This document shows positions 19,414 to 29,100 of a stretch of 64,000 bases of DNA, piece by piece. How positions within the stretch are numbered: the stretch's first letter is position 1; each line of letters begins with the position of its first letter. Position numbers and translations under genes: made by a program. Source of the DNA: Pricia antarctica (GTDB lineage Bacteria; Bacteroidota; Bacteroidia; Flavobacteriales; Flavobacteriaceae); the NCBI RefSeq assembly GCF_900101815.1, contig NZ_FNAO01000007.1, positions 62,001-126,000 on the forward strand, given 5' to 3'. The notes beneath the pieces were generated by a model. It saw only the letters and a program-made list of their open reading frames with translations. It was not told the origin of the DNA and made no database searches.

Positions 19414-21927
19414 CTATTGGCTACTATCCTTACCAACTGATAGCATATTAGCAAACAACTTGTAGGCTCCCGGAACTCCCGCCGGCAATTCCCTGAAAAA
19501 ACTCAGTCCCGTGTAAATATAATGGCCCTTTCCGTACTTTGCTATCAAAAGGCTACCCTCTTTAGCGGATTCCCCATCATCTTTCATGGATAGTACAGGC
19601 GTAAATTCCTTGGCCCATTCGTTGGGGAAATACAGTCCCCGTTCCTGTACCCAGCCCTCGAAATCTGCCGGGGTAATGGTATTGGGAAAATTAATCAGCG
19701 GACTATCTTTTGCCACTATGTCCACTTCCGAATTTTCATCCGTCACCCTATCATGGGAAAGGGTAAGCGGGTAGGGCGCGATGTTCTCGAATTGCTCTTT
19801 CCATCGTCCAGCTGTATTATACTGCACAATCAACGTGCCACCATTTTTGACATAATCCATTAAAAAATGCTGTTTGAACTGGAGTTCGTCGACCACATTG
19901 TAGGCACGGATTCCAATAACCACCGCATCGTATGATTTCAAACTGCCCGCACTGATAGCGCTGGGCGAAATGGTTCGAACGCTATAACCGATTTGCCGCA
20001 GGCTTTCGGGCACTTCGTCTCCTGCACCGACAATATATCCGATCTGTTCCCCTGCCTTTTTAATATTAATCCTCACCGTTTTTGCTTCTGAGGGCAACAA
20101 CACGGATTGCTTGGGTATATGATCGTAGGCTATGGTAACCAGTTCTTTAGTCGTTTCTTTGCCGTCAATTTTGAGAATCGGCGAAATGTAGTTCTCGTTT
20201 TCCTCGGCGGGAGGGGATAGGGTAAAGAAAACGGTTCTTTTGTCCCCTTTTTTGGCGATTTCAAATGTTTTGGTATCCGTATCGACCGACCAGCCTTCGC
20301 CGTGAATAAGTTGTATTTCTCCTTTGATGTTATCGGCGTGGGCCTCGATAGTAACAGGCACCTGTTTTGGTTTTCCATCGGCAAAGATCAAAACCTTATC
20401 CGAAAAGCTAGCCGTTGCCTTGGGCAGAACTTCAAAAGGCTGGTACAGTTCCCCTTTTTCCGGTTTTGCGTAATGGTAGATCACTGGTTTTTCAAAGTTG
20501 ATTGTTGTGCCGTTGAAATCAATTTCGAACGCAGCCGTGAAAGCTCTTGGGGTTTCCGGTTTGCCGATAAGTTGCTGATCGAGGACTTTATACATGCCCA
20601 GACTTCCTTTTTCTTTTAACCAATAGGGGCTGGTGTATTCCGTATCCGAGGGCACATTTAGCGTCAATTCAAAGTTTTGTTTTGTATTGTTTTTCAGGGG
20701 GATGTTCGGATTCAAGGCGGCATCCGAAGAAGAAATCTGAATTGATTTTAGAACCATATCGGTATTACTTCGATTGATGGCCTCAATAGTGACTTTGACC
20801 TTCCCACCTGGATTTGTAGCGGCCGATTCCGAGGAAGCTTCCAGATAGAGTCCCGTTACATCGGCGATTAGGCTCTTCAATGCTTTGGATTTTACTTTTT
20901 TCCAATGATCATCCTGTATATTTTGGAGCAGGACATAGGCTTCCAAAAGCTGGGGCAGATGTTTTGTAGGATTTTCGAAATCGAAGTTTTTCTCCAGGGC
21001 GTTCAAGATAGTCCCGATAGCTTCACCGCCTTCGATACGGGACCACGACGTATCGATACCATCGAAAATGTTTGTTTTATCCTTGGGCAGGTCTCCCTTT
21101 AACAATTCCAGATATTCGTCTTGCACTCCTCGTTCCGACAACCTTCCAAAACCTTGGGACAGATGCTGGCTGCTGGCCAAAGCGGCAATTTCGTTGTTGG
21201 ATGTTCCCAGAACGGGGTAGTAGTTTCCGACATCCAAATTCAGCATATTCGACTTGTCGGCTTTTTCAAATTTCTCCTCGCTACCATAGAACCACCAAGA
21301 GGTGTTGAAAAATAGGCGTTGGGGCTGCCATGTATCGGTAAGTTTCAGTTGTTCGGGGTAGGCGGTCTTGTCATTGGCCAGGTCAAAGGCCTCCACACTC
21401 AGCATGGCGGAAGAAGTGTGGTGCCCGTGGGTGGTACCGGGACTGCGATGATCGAAGCGGTCGATGATTACATCGGGCTTGAAATGGCGTATGGCCCATA
21501 CCACATCCCCTAGAACGGCTTCCTTATTCCAGATTTCCAATGTTTCCTCGGGATTTTTGGAGTACCCAAAATCGTTCGCACGGCTAAAAAATTGTTCCCC
21601 GCCGTCGATCCGTCGGGCCGCCAACAGCTCTTCGGTACGCAGTACGCCCAAAAGTTCCCTAAGTTCTGGGCCAATAAGATTCTGCCCCCCATCGCCGCGA
21701 GTCAGTGAAAGGTATCCGGTGCGGGCGTGCATTCCGTTCGATAAATAGGATATGAGGCGCGTATTCTCATCATCGGGATGCGCCGCAACATAAAGCGCGG
21801 TACCCAAAAAATTCAGTTTTTGAAGGGAATGGTAAATCTCTGAAGAAGAAGGCTGGTGGGGCTTTTGGGCAAAAGCGGTATTGGAAAGGAAGAATATTCC
21901 TATCATACATACCAAAAAATGACGCAT
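19414..21927 (-). CDS. Large exported PIG-L family deacetylase
   Basis: 837 residues. Residues 1-21 are a signal peptide. The LmbE/PIG-L motif AAHPDDE gives metal ligands at His50, Asp52 and Asp53, and HGHH at 167-170 supplies the later histidine. These zinc enzymes remove N-acyl groups from amino sugars or related compounds. The remainder, about 330-837, is not catalytic: beta-sandwich segments (VKVTIEAINRSNTDMVLKSI, VPVTIEAHADNIKG) are followed by a C-terminal Rossmann-like region (YDAVVIGIRAYNVVDEL, NGGTLIVQYNT). The size and signal peptide separate it from the small cytoplasmic BshB1 enzyme elsewhere in the window. A role in extracytoplasmic glycan or glycolipid processing is inferred. 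Confidence 0.88.
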   Translation of the reverse strand: MRHFLVCMIGIFFLSNTAFAQKPHQPSSSEIYHSLQKLNFLGTALYVAAHPDDENTRLISYLSNGMHARTGYLSLTRGDGGQNLIGPELRELLGVLRTEELLAARRIDGGEQFFSRANDFGYSKNPEETLEIWNKEAVLGDVVWAIRHFKPDVIIDRFDHRSPGTTHGHHTSSAMLSVEAFDLANDKTAYPEQLKLTDTWQPQRLFFNTSWWFYGSEEKFEKADKSNMLNLDVGNYYPVLGTSNNEIAALASSQHLSQGFGRLSERGVQDEYLELLKGDLPKDKTNIFDGIDTSWSRIEGGEAIGTILNALEKNFDFENPTKHLPQLLEAYVLLQNIQDDHWKKVKSKALKSLIADVTGLYLEASSESAATNPGGKVKVTIEAINRSNTDMVLKSIQISSSDAALNPNIPLKNNTKQNFELTLNVPSDTEYTSPYWLKEKGSLGMYKVLDQQLIGKPETPRAFTAAFEIDFNGTTINFEKPVIYHYAKPEKGELYQPFEVLPKATASFSDKVLIFADGKPKQVPVTIEAHADNIKGEIQLIHGEGWSVDTDTKTFEIAKKGDKRTVFFTLSPPAEENENYISPILKIDGKETTKELVTIAYDHIPKQSVLLPSEAKTVRINIKKAGEQIGYIVGAGDEVPESLRQIGYSVRTISPSAISAGSLKSYDAVVIGIRAYNVVDELQFKQHFLMDYVKNGGTLIVQYNTAGRWKEQFENIAPYPLTLSHDRVTDENSEVDIVAKDSPLINFPNTITPADFEGWVQERGLYFPNEWAKEFTPVLSMKDDGESAKEGSLLIAKYGKGHYIYTGLSFFRELPAGVPGAYKLFANMLSVGKDSSQ

Positions 21928-21970
21928 AGTGTTGGCTTTTTGCGGTAAACTATTAGTTAGGGAACCTTTT

Positions 21971-21978
21971 CAAATATA
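21971..21978 (-). promoter_or_regulatory. -7 promoter element TATATTTG
   Basis: TATATTTG on the minus strand, 44 bases before the PIG-L deacetylase start, matches TAnnTTTG. No convincing -33 element was seen. Confidence 0.45.
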
Positions 21979-22063
21979 AGAAGAATACAAAGCTGCCCCG
22001 TTTTTTTGTATTTCTTTAACAAAAATCGTTCCGAGTTGTTCAAATACAACGTTAAGTTTTTTC

Positions 22064-22112
22064 GCTATACGCTATACGCTATACGCTATACGCTATACGC
22101 TATAGGCTATAC
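22064..22112. repeat. Seven tandem copies of the 7-bp unit GCTATAC
   Basis: Seven units of GCTATAC in a row, the sixth reading GCTATAG. They lie between the divergently placed end of the MscS-like gene and the start of the deacetylase gene. There are no spacers, so this is a simple tandem array and not a CRISPR. Confidence 0.95.
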
Positions 22113-22196
22113 GCCTTGAGCTTTGCGCAGCTTTTATAGCTTCAAGGGGGATGAATGGAAAAGCAAAAGGCATTTATCGAAATGGTTAAAGCCTAA

Positions 22197-22745
22197 CTAG
22201 GTACCCTCTTCGTACATCACTTCATCTTTATATAATAGAGTAACCGCCTTCTGCATCATCAGGTTGTTGGGATAGACCAGCAGTTCGCCATTGTCTTTTC
22301 GAAGGCTTACGTGAAAGGCCCTGATATCTTCGATGAGGTAAGGTTCTTCCCCTTCAATATCCTTATCCATGATTTTGACGCGATCCCCTATTTTAAAGGG
22401 GAAGGAAAAGAAAAGAACGACCCCGGCCGTAATGTTGCTCAAAATGGACCAGCTGGCAAAAAGGGCGACCCCGATAATGGTAAAGACCGAGGCGAAGGCG
22501 ATGCCGACGTCCTTGAATTTGATGTTCCAGATAAAAGTTAATAGTCCAAAGCCCAATATCGTAAGTAAAATCGAAACATATTTGGTAATCAACAAGGTAC
22601 GGGCCTCGACAATATCGCTCATACGCCCCACCTTGCGAATGGCCTTCGTCAACACCAGTTTCAATATAAACAAAACTGCAATGAGAATGACGGTTGCTAG
22701 CAATTCCTGTTTGTAGGCAGCAAAAAATTCTTCCAACGATATCAT
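22197..22745 (-). CDS. Small MscS-like mechanosensitive channel protein
   Basis: 182 residues. Three hydrophobic segments (about 14-33, 54-73, 76-97) are followed by an MscS-type beta domain with SILSNITAGVVLFFSFPFKIGDRVKI and LVYPNNLMMQKAV. It resembles the short MscS proteins of flavobacteria rather than full 280-residue MscS, and the C-terminal alpha/beta cage is missing. The ATG overlaps the TGA of the upstream lipoprotein gene by four bases (ATGA at 22742-22745), which points to coupled translation. It is the last gene of the DUF2520-kdsC-maf operon. Osmotic-shock release is the family role. Confidence 0.85.
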   Translation of the reverse strand: MISLEEFFAAYKQELLATVILIAVLFILKLVLTKAIRKVGRMSDIVEARTLLITKYVSILLTILGFGLLTFIWNIKFKDVGIAFASVFTIIGVALFASWSILSNITAGVVLFFSFPFKIGDRVKIMDKDIEGEEPYLIEDIRAFHVSLRKDNGELLVYPNNLMMQKAVTLLYKDEVMYEEGT

Positions 22746-23689
22746 AATTCTAAACTATCGCGCAAAGATAAATCCTTATTTCCGTTTTGTTGCCAATATG
22801 GGGTCTTTAAAGTTTTCATCTTGGTCGCTGTCGACGTCATCTGTTTCGCGTTTTTTCCAGACCCGCTTGTAGCGGTTTCCGTCCAACCTTGAATGGCGTA
22901 AGGAAAATCGGTGGAGAAATCGATTTTGAGTGTGCGTTCAAGTTCAGAATAGTTGATTTCATACGTGCTGATCCCTTCTGATTCGGTAAGGGCCAAACTA
23001 GCTTTGTAGGCCTTTACTTCTTTATGGGATAACCGAATATACTCCAAAGACGGAATCACATCGAAATCACCTGTGGGTAGACCTGCTGGGTCGATCCTGA
23101 TTTTATTCCAAAGTTCGTTTTCCAGAATGGTCTTATCCAATTTCAGGTCTTGATCGGCCTCGCCTTCAAAATAGGAATGCGACATCAAATCAAACTGTTC
23201 CCTGTTGTTCAATTGTGCATAGACTTGTCCGCACCATTCCTGGGATGAAAAAGCGACCTTGATGGCGTGTTGGTTATCGTGTACGGGATAAAAGGTGCTG
23301 GTCATAATGGAGTAGGGGTAGATGCCCGTCACATAGTTTTTTGTCGCGTTCAGTTTGAGCACCGGAACATTATCCGGATGGCTTGCATCCGCTTTTACCT
23401 GAATTTCTGGCAAAAAAGGCTCGGTGACGTAAATAAGCACCGCTTCCCCATCGCGTGTTTCACCGTAACGCGCCTGTTGTAGTTTGTAGGAGGTGATTTC
23501 GGCTTCCCCCGCATACCAGTAGGTTTTGAAGGCTTCGGATAGTTGTTTTTTGGATGTTGACTCCGCTTTTTTCTCTTTTTGCGTTGTTTCTTGATTCTTA
23601 GCGGATTCTTTTTCGCTGCACGATGTTACTGACAGCGAAAGGGCGGCCAGGGTTAAAACAATGCGGTCTAATTTGATGTATGTTTTCAT
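22742..23689 (-). CDS. Conserved lipoprotein of unknown function, downstream of maf
   Basis: 315 residues with a lipoprotein signal ending at Cys24 (VTSC) and a charged linker. The body has FKTYWYAGEAEITSYKLQQARYG, GEAVLIYVTEP, LNATKNYVTGIYPYSIM and SSQEWCGQVYAQL. I recognise this as a conserved Flavobacteriaceae lipoprotein that is sometimes labelled septum formation inhibitor Maf, probably because it sits next to the real maf gene. It has none of the Maf motifs. The function is unknown. It overlaps the MscS-like gene by four bases. A possible promoter element (TAAATTTG) lies at 23812-23819. Confidence 0.8.
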   Translation of the reverse strand: MKTYIKLDRIVLTLAALSLSVTSCSEKESAKNQETTQKEKKAESTSKKQLSEAFKTYWYAGEAEITSYKLQQARYGETRDGEAVLIYVTEPFLPEIQVKADASHPDNVPVLKLNATKNYVTGIYPYSIMTSTFYPVHDNQHAIKVAFSSQEWCGQVYAQLNNREQFDLMSHSYFEGEADQDLKLDKTILENELWNKIRIDPAGLPTGDFDVIPSLEYIRLSHKEVKAYKASLALTESEGISTYEINYSELERTLKIDFSTDFPYAIQGWTETATSGSGKNAKQMTSTATKMKTLKTPYWQQNGNKDLSLRDSLEL

Positions 23690-23811
23690 GTATTCATATT
23701 TTATTTTTCCGTAAGGCTTTGTGTTTCTCCACGAATTTCGGTGTAAAAGCTTACCTATTTAGGACACCGGGATTTGCCAAAGTAAAGTAGCCGAGTTTTC
23801 CGTCGGTATAA

Positions 23812-23819
23812 CAAATTTA
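23812..23819 (-). promoter_or_regulatory. Possible -7 element TAAATTTG
   Basis: A TAnnTTTG match on the minus strand just past the maf stop. It could start a separate transcript for the lipoprotein and MscS-like genes, with a leader of about 120 bases. Confidence 0.3.
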
Positions 23820-23824
23820 CGAAA

Positions 23825-24418
23825 TTACCCGCAAGCCATTATATCTAAAAGTGTCTCATAAACCAAATGCGTCGGCAGCCCGACCACATTCGGATACGAT
23901 CCTTCGATTTTCTCGATACCGATTAATCCTATCCATTCCTGAATGCCGTAGGCTCCCGCTTTATCGAAGGGCTTGTAGTTTTCGATATAGAAACGGATTT
24001 CCTCGTCCTTCAATACGTTGAACTTGACTTTGGTGGTCTGGTTTACTGTCTTTTGGTAGTCTTTTGTAGTAAAACAGACCGAAGTGATGACTTCGTGCCA
24101 ATCGCCAGATAGTGTTTTTAACATGGCGAAAGCTTCCCCCGCACCCTCCGCCTTTGCCAGCGAGATATTCTTGTGCCAAACTACGGTATCGGAAGTGATC
24201 AAGATTTCATTTGAAGCCAGGGTTCCCTCAAAAGCGGATGCCTTCAATTCGGCCAAATAATCGGAAATAGCGCTTCCTTCCAATTGATTTGGATAGATTT
24301 CCTCCACCGATTTGATACGGATCTCGAAATCCAATCCCATTTCCCGAAAAAACTGCTGTCTTCTTGGGGAAGCTGAGGCTAGTATGATTTTGTGATTTTT
24401 TAGTTTATCGGATAGCAT
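23825..24418 (-). CDS. maf: Maf family nucleotide pyrophosphatase
   Basis: 197 residues. ILASASPRRQQFF at residues 12-24 is the Maf signature (SxSPRR). ITSDTVVWH and the FDKAGAYGIQEW segment (K and GIQ) complete the active site, and IEGSYPNVVGLP is the conserved C-terminal string. Maf proteins hydrolyse non-canonical or modified nucleoside triphosphates such as dTTP, UTP or m5UTP and can affect septation. The length matches the family. It follows the KdsC-like gene by 30 bases in a minus-strand operon. Confidence 0.95.
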   Translation of the reverse strand: MLSDKLKNHKIILASASPRRQQFFREMGLDFEIRIKSVEEIYPNQLEGSAISDYLAELKASAFEGTLASNEILITSDTVVWHKNISLAKAEGAGEAFAMLKTLSGDWHEVITSVCFTTKDYQKTVNQTTKVKFNVLKDEEIRFYIENYKPFDKAGAYGIQEWIGLIGIEKIEGSYPNVVGLPTHLVYETLLDIMACG

Positions 24419-24448
24419 ACGTCTCGAATGGGATTACTGGATTTTTTC

Positions 24449-24976
24449 TCAATCATTCGCTGCATCAAAATTCGTCATCCAATCTCCCCTGACCTTCAAA
24501 ACCTGTTCGATAACATCACGAACGCAGCCCTCACCCCCGTTTTTATGGGATACGTACTTTGAAATGGCCTTCACTTCCGGAACCGCGTTCTGCGGACAGG
24601 TGGGCAACGCCACCACTTGCATCGGGGGAATATCAGGAATATCGTCGCCCATGTACAACATGGTACTTGTGGATATTTCGTAGATATCCATATATTCTTC
24701 CAAAGCATCCATTTTATGGTGTGCCCCTAAATAAATATCCGTAACGCCCAAAGCCTTCAGGCGATTACGGACACCTTCGTTGGTGCCACCGGAGATAATA
24801 CACACCTTATATCCTTTTTGAAGGGCCGTTTTTAGGGCATACCCATCCTTAACGCTCATTCTACGCAGCATTTCGCCCTCGGTAGTGATAATTAAGGTAC
24901 TGTCGGTAAAAACCCCATCCACATCAAAGACGAACGTATCGATATGCTGCAGACTTTCTTTATAACTTTTTTCCAT
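24449..24976 (-). CDS. KdsC-like HAD phosphatase (KDO 8-phosphate phosphatase family)
   Basis: 175 residues, the normal KdsC length. FVFDVDGVFTDST holds the HAD nucleophile Asp18 and acid Asp20. CIISGGTNEGVRNR is motif II, HHKMDALEEYM gives the lysine of motif III, and MLYMGDDIPDIPPM is motif IV. KdsC releases phosphate from 3-deoxy-manno-octulosonate 8-phosphate in lipopolysaccharide synthesis. Other C0-type HAD proteins, such as acylneuraminate-associated phosphatases, share this layout, so the substrate is not certain. It starts 14 bases after the DUF2520 gene. Confidence 0.88.
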   Translation of the reverse strand: MEKSYKESLQHIDTFVFDVDGVFTDSTLIITTEGEMLRRMSVKDGYALKTALQKGYKVCIISGGTNEGVRNRLKALGVTDIYLGAHHKMDALEEYMDIYEISTSTMLYMGDDIPDIPPMQVVALPTCPQNAVPEVKAISKYVSHKNGGEGCVRDVIEQVLKVRGDWMTNFDAAND

Positions 24977-24990
24977 GTATTGGTTTCAGG

Positions 24991-25770
24991 TTAATGATGT
25001 TGCCCGTTGGTATCCTTCCCATATAATTTCCCTATCGACTTACTCAAAACCCCATAAACCTCCCCAAATCCGGATTTTTTCAACTCCTCCAAATGCTTTG
25101 AGATGGTCTCGGAATCTCCCCGACGTGCCGGTCCGGTCTGCGCTTGGTAAGGCGTCAACTGCTTCGTTTTATCCAAAGTTTCTTGAATTAAAGGTTGTAG
25201 AATCGCAAACGGTAATCCCTTTTCATCGCAGATTTCTTTTCCGATATGATAAAGATGGTTCGTAAAATTATTGACGAACACCGCTGCCAAATGAAGCACC
25301 TTCCGTTGTTCGGAATTCACTTCGTACACTTTGTCCGATAGTTTGCCCGCAAGATTTTTAAGCAGGTCCAGATCCGTTTCATCATGGGCTTCCAAACAAT
25401 AGGGAACGGAATTCTTGGCTACTTTTCGGTCGTCGGTGAAGGTTTGTAAGGGATAGAAAACGCCATGGCGCCTTTGGCCTGATAATACATCCATCGAAAC
25501 ACTTCCAGAGGTATGCGCGATCAATCCTTTCTTATTTCTAAGATATTCGGAAACCGCTGCGATGGCATCATCCTTTACGGCAATAATGAAAATATCGGCA
25601 TCCGAAATTTTTGAAAAATCCGAAAGGGTATCCACGGAGTTTCCGAAAATCTTTAAGGCAATTTTATTCCTTCCGATAATTTGGACAACTTTCACGTCCT
25701 CAATTTTCATAAAAGTAGCGAACAAGTGTTTCGCCACATTGCCGGTACCTAAAATACTGACGCGTATCAT
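24991..25770 (-). CDS. Rossmann-like and DUF2520 domain protein
   Basis: 259 residues. VSILGTGNVAKHLF at 4-17 is a Rossmann GxGxxA fingerprint. IAVKDDAIAAV and IAHTSGSVSMDVL follow, and the second half is the helical DUF2520 domain (LHLAAVFVNNFTNHLYHIG). The protein resembles ProC and ketopantoate reductases but has no assigned reaction. It heads a conserved flavobacterial minus-strand run DUF2520-kdsC-maf, and its position suggests a housekeeping role. Confidence 0.9.
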   Translation of the reverse strand: MIRVSILGTGNVAKHLFATFMKIEDVKVVQIIGRNKIALKIFGNSVDTLSDFSKISDADIFIIAVKDDAIAAVSEYLRNKKGLIAHTSGSVSMDVLSGQRRHGVFYPLQTFTDDRKVAKNSVPYCLEAHDETDLDLLKNLAGKLSDKVYEVNSEQRKVLHLAAVFVNNFTNHLYHIGKEICDEKGLPFAILQPLIQETLDKTKQLTPYQAQTGPARRGDSETISKHLEELKKSGFGEVYGVLSKSIGKLYGKDTNGQHH

Positions 25771-25792
25771 ACGGCGAAAATAGGGAAAAATC

Positions 25793-25824
25793 GAGTTTAT
25801 GGGTTTATCGGTTTACGAGTTTAT
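25793..25824. repeat. Four copies of an 8-bp repeat, nnGTTTAT
   Basis: Units GAGTTTAT, GGGTTTAT, CGGTTTAC and GAGTTTAT are contiguous. The core GTTTAT and period of 8 are the same as in the array at 19369-19400. Confidence 0.8.
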
Positions 25825-26083
25825 TTTCAACGTTCAAGATTCCCAATTCACGAATTTGGCAATTCTCCTATGAATTATCGAATCCTGATTCAAATAAGAC
25901 ACATCGCTCATCTGGCATCTTAAATCCATTAATACCACACAGCCCAATTCCAAAATCACACTAAGGGAATCGGGCACCCAGCACCAAGCATCCATCGTTC
26001 CATCAAAAAACTTTCACTTAGAATTAACATTGCCATTCCACCGAATATGGCATTATCATCCCCAAAAATTACAAAAAGACCCG

Positions 26084-26091
26084 TATTTTTG
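26084..26091 (+). promoter_or_regulatory. -7 promoter element TATTTTTG
   Basis: TATTTTTG matches TAnnTTTG and lies 26 bases before the ccsBA start. Confidence 0.5.
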
Positions 26092-26117
26092 CATCCTGAA
26101 AACCAATTCAGCTGCTG

Positions 26118-29100
26118 ATGAAGGATTTGCTCAAAAATTTTTTCTTTTCCACTCGCCTAATGGCCATCCTTTTTATCGTTTTTGCCACCGCAATGGCCTT
26201 TGGTACTTTTATCGAAAGTAAATATAGTACGGAGACCGCCCGAATTTGGGTCTACAATGCTTGGTGGTTCGAGGCCATTATGGTATTTTTTGTTATCAAT
26301 TTTATGGGTAATATGTTTCGTTACCGGCTTTTCCGATGGGAAAAATGGCCGGTACTGACCTTACACCTCTCTTGGATATTGATTATCATCGGTGCTTTCG
26401 TTACCCGCTATATCAGTTTTGAGGGAATGATGCCCATCCGTGAGGGCGAGACCGAAAAGGTGTTCTATTCCGATAAGACCTATCTGACCGCCTATGTAGA
26501 TGGTCAAATCGACGGGCAACCGAGACGGAAGACCTTGCAGGAAGACCTAATCGTTACCGCCGAAGGGATCCAATCGGACCTGCCTTGGGATTCGGATTAT
26601 AAGGGACAGCCCTTTACGATTTCGTTTGTGGATTTCATCGATGGCGCCAAGGAAGGCTTGATTCCCGATGAAAACGGCAAGCAGTATTTAAAAATCGTTG
26701 AAGCTGGCGACGGCCAACGCCACGAACATTTTTTGGAAAACGGACAGGTAGCCAGCATCCATGGGGTGCTTTTTGCCCTAAACAAAGACACGGAAGGCGC
26801 CATAAATATCATTTCAACCGACAGCATTTATCAAATCATTTCCCCGTTTGAGGGCAGTTTTATGCGGATGGCGGACCAGTTTCAAGGTCAGGTCGCCAAA
26901 GACAGCCTACAAGAATTTCAGTTGCGCTCACTTTACAATATGGCCGGGATGCAGTTCGTAGTTCCTGAATCCATTGTCAAAGGTTCGTATGGGGTGGTCA
27001 AGGTGCCCAAGAATGAAATGAACGAAGGTACCCTTGATGCCTTGATCGTTGAGGTAACGGCTAATGGCGAAACCGTGCAAAAGAAATTATTGGGCAGTAA
27101 AGGAACGGCCGATTTTTCCGAAAAATTCAATGTTGGCGGCCTTGATTTCAGTTTAAGTTATGGCTCGAAAGTATACGAACTGCCTTTCGGTATCAAATTG
27201 AACGATTTTATTGCGGAAAAATATCCCGGAACCGAAAAGGGCTACAAATCGTTTATGAGCAAGGTTACCGTAGAAAACGATCGTCCGTACGATTACGATA
27301 TCTTTATGAACAACATTCTCGATCAAGGCGGATACCGCTTTTTTCAGTCCAGCTTCCATCCCGATGAAAAAGGTACCGTTCTATCGGTAAATCACGACCA
27401 ATGGGGTACTCGAATTACTTATTTAGGCTATTTCTTGCTATATGCAGGATTAATGGGCATCATGTTTTTCGGAAAGACCCGTTTCAAAGATCTGGGCACA
27501 TCCCTTGAAAAATTAAAATCCAAAAAAGCGGCACTGACTTCGGTCTTGGTATTTGCAGGATTGTTCGGACTGCAAGCGCAAGAGCCACAAAAGGCGACGG
27601 CCGGCAATGAACCTGAACAAGTATCCCTAGAACAGGCGGCCGATCTACAGGAGCATGCTATCGGTGACGGTCATGAACACAACACTGAGATGCCCACACA
27701 GGCGCAAATCGACTCGTTGATAAAGACTACCATTGTTTCTGAAGCACACGCCGAGAAATTTGGAAAGTTGGTTATTCAGGATGACGCGGGTCGTATGAAA
27801 CCGATTCACACCTTTTCGTCGGAACTCTTGCGCAAACTGAGCCTCGACGACAAGTTTAAGGATATGAACGCCGATAAGGTATTTCTTTCGATGATGCTAA
27901 CGCCGGCGGCGTGGTATAATACCGAATTTATAATTCTGGATAAATATGCTAAAAACGATAGTATTAGGCACGTAATAGGTGTTCCAGAGGGGCAGAAATA
28001 TGTAAAGGCAACCGATTTTTTCACCAAAGAGGGTTCCTACAAATTGGAGCCCTTTTTGAAGCGGGCCACTACTACGAATATCCCCACGGAATTTGATCGG
28101 GATTTTAAGAGTGCGAATGAAAGAATAAGTCTTCTAGATCAGGCCTTAAGTGGCCGTATAGTGAAAATTTTCCCTTTGTTGAACGATGAAAATAACAAGT
28201 GGATTTCCGCGTTGGAATATCGTGGGGGGCAGTTCCAGATTCCCGACTCTTTGTATGCGAATTTTATTAAAAATTCCATTCCTTACTATTTGATGACCCT
28301 AAGAAGGGCGAACGAAACCGGGGATTATACCGATGCCGACAAGCTTTTGGATGCCTTTAAGCAAAACCAGAAAAACCATGGTAGCGAAGTACTGCCCTCG
28401 GAAGCGAAAATAAATACCGAGGTAATCTACAATAAACTGAACATTTACAGTTGGTTATGGAAAGCGTACGCAGTAGTAGGATTACTCATGTTTTTCATAT
28501 TGATATTCCAGATTTTTAAGGACCGATCTATTTGGCGGATAGCCGTTTATTTTTTCAAAGGAACCATTTTACTTTTGTTTCTATGGCATACCGCGGGCTT
28601 GGTATTGCGTTGGTATGTCTCCGGCCACGCCCCTTGGACCAACGCCTACGAAAGTATTCTCTATGTTTCTTGGGCAACCATGGGCATCGGACTTCTATTT
28701 ATAAGGAAAAACGATATGACGGTCGCCGCAACCGCATTCGTGGCCTCGATTCTTTTAATGATAGCCCATGGCAATTGGGTAGATCCAGCAATCGGCACCC
28801 TTGTGCCGGTACTTGACAGCTATTGGTTGATGATTCACGTGGCCGTAATCGTCGCCAGCTACGGCCCCTTGATCGTAGGCGCCATTTTAGGTCTGGTCTG
28901 CCTGCTTTTGATGATTCTCACCAACAAAAAGAACAAGGTCCGGATGGAAATGAACATTAGGGAGTTGACGATTATCAACGAAATCGCCCTCACCGTAGGC
29001 CTGATCATGCTGACCATCGGTAATTTCTTGGGTGGCCAGTGGGCCAACGAAAGCTGGGGCCGGTATTGGGGCTGGGATCCCAAGGAAACGTGGGCCTTGA

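Larger units (their letters stand above)
25771..26117. other. Divergent intergenic region with 8-bp repeats
   Basis: 347 bases between the divergent DUF2520 and CcsBA genes. It holds the 8-bp array at 25793-25824, a TATTTTTG promoter element at 26084-26091 for ccsBA, and otherwise no structure or reading frame I can support. Confidence 0.6.

Noticed and set aside
22064-22112. Possible CRISPR array
   Set aside because: A 7-bp unit without spacers and no cas gene nearby; a simple tandem repeat.
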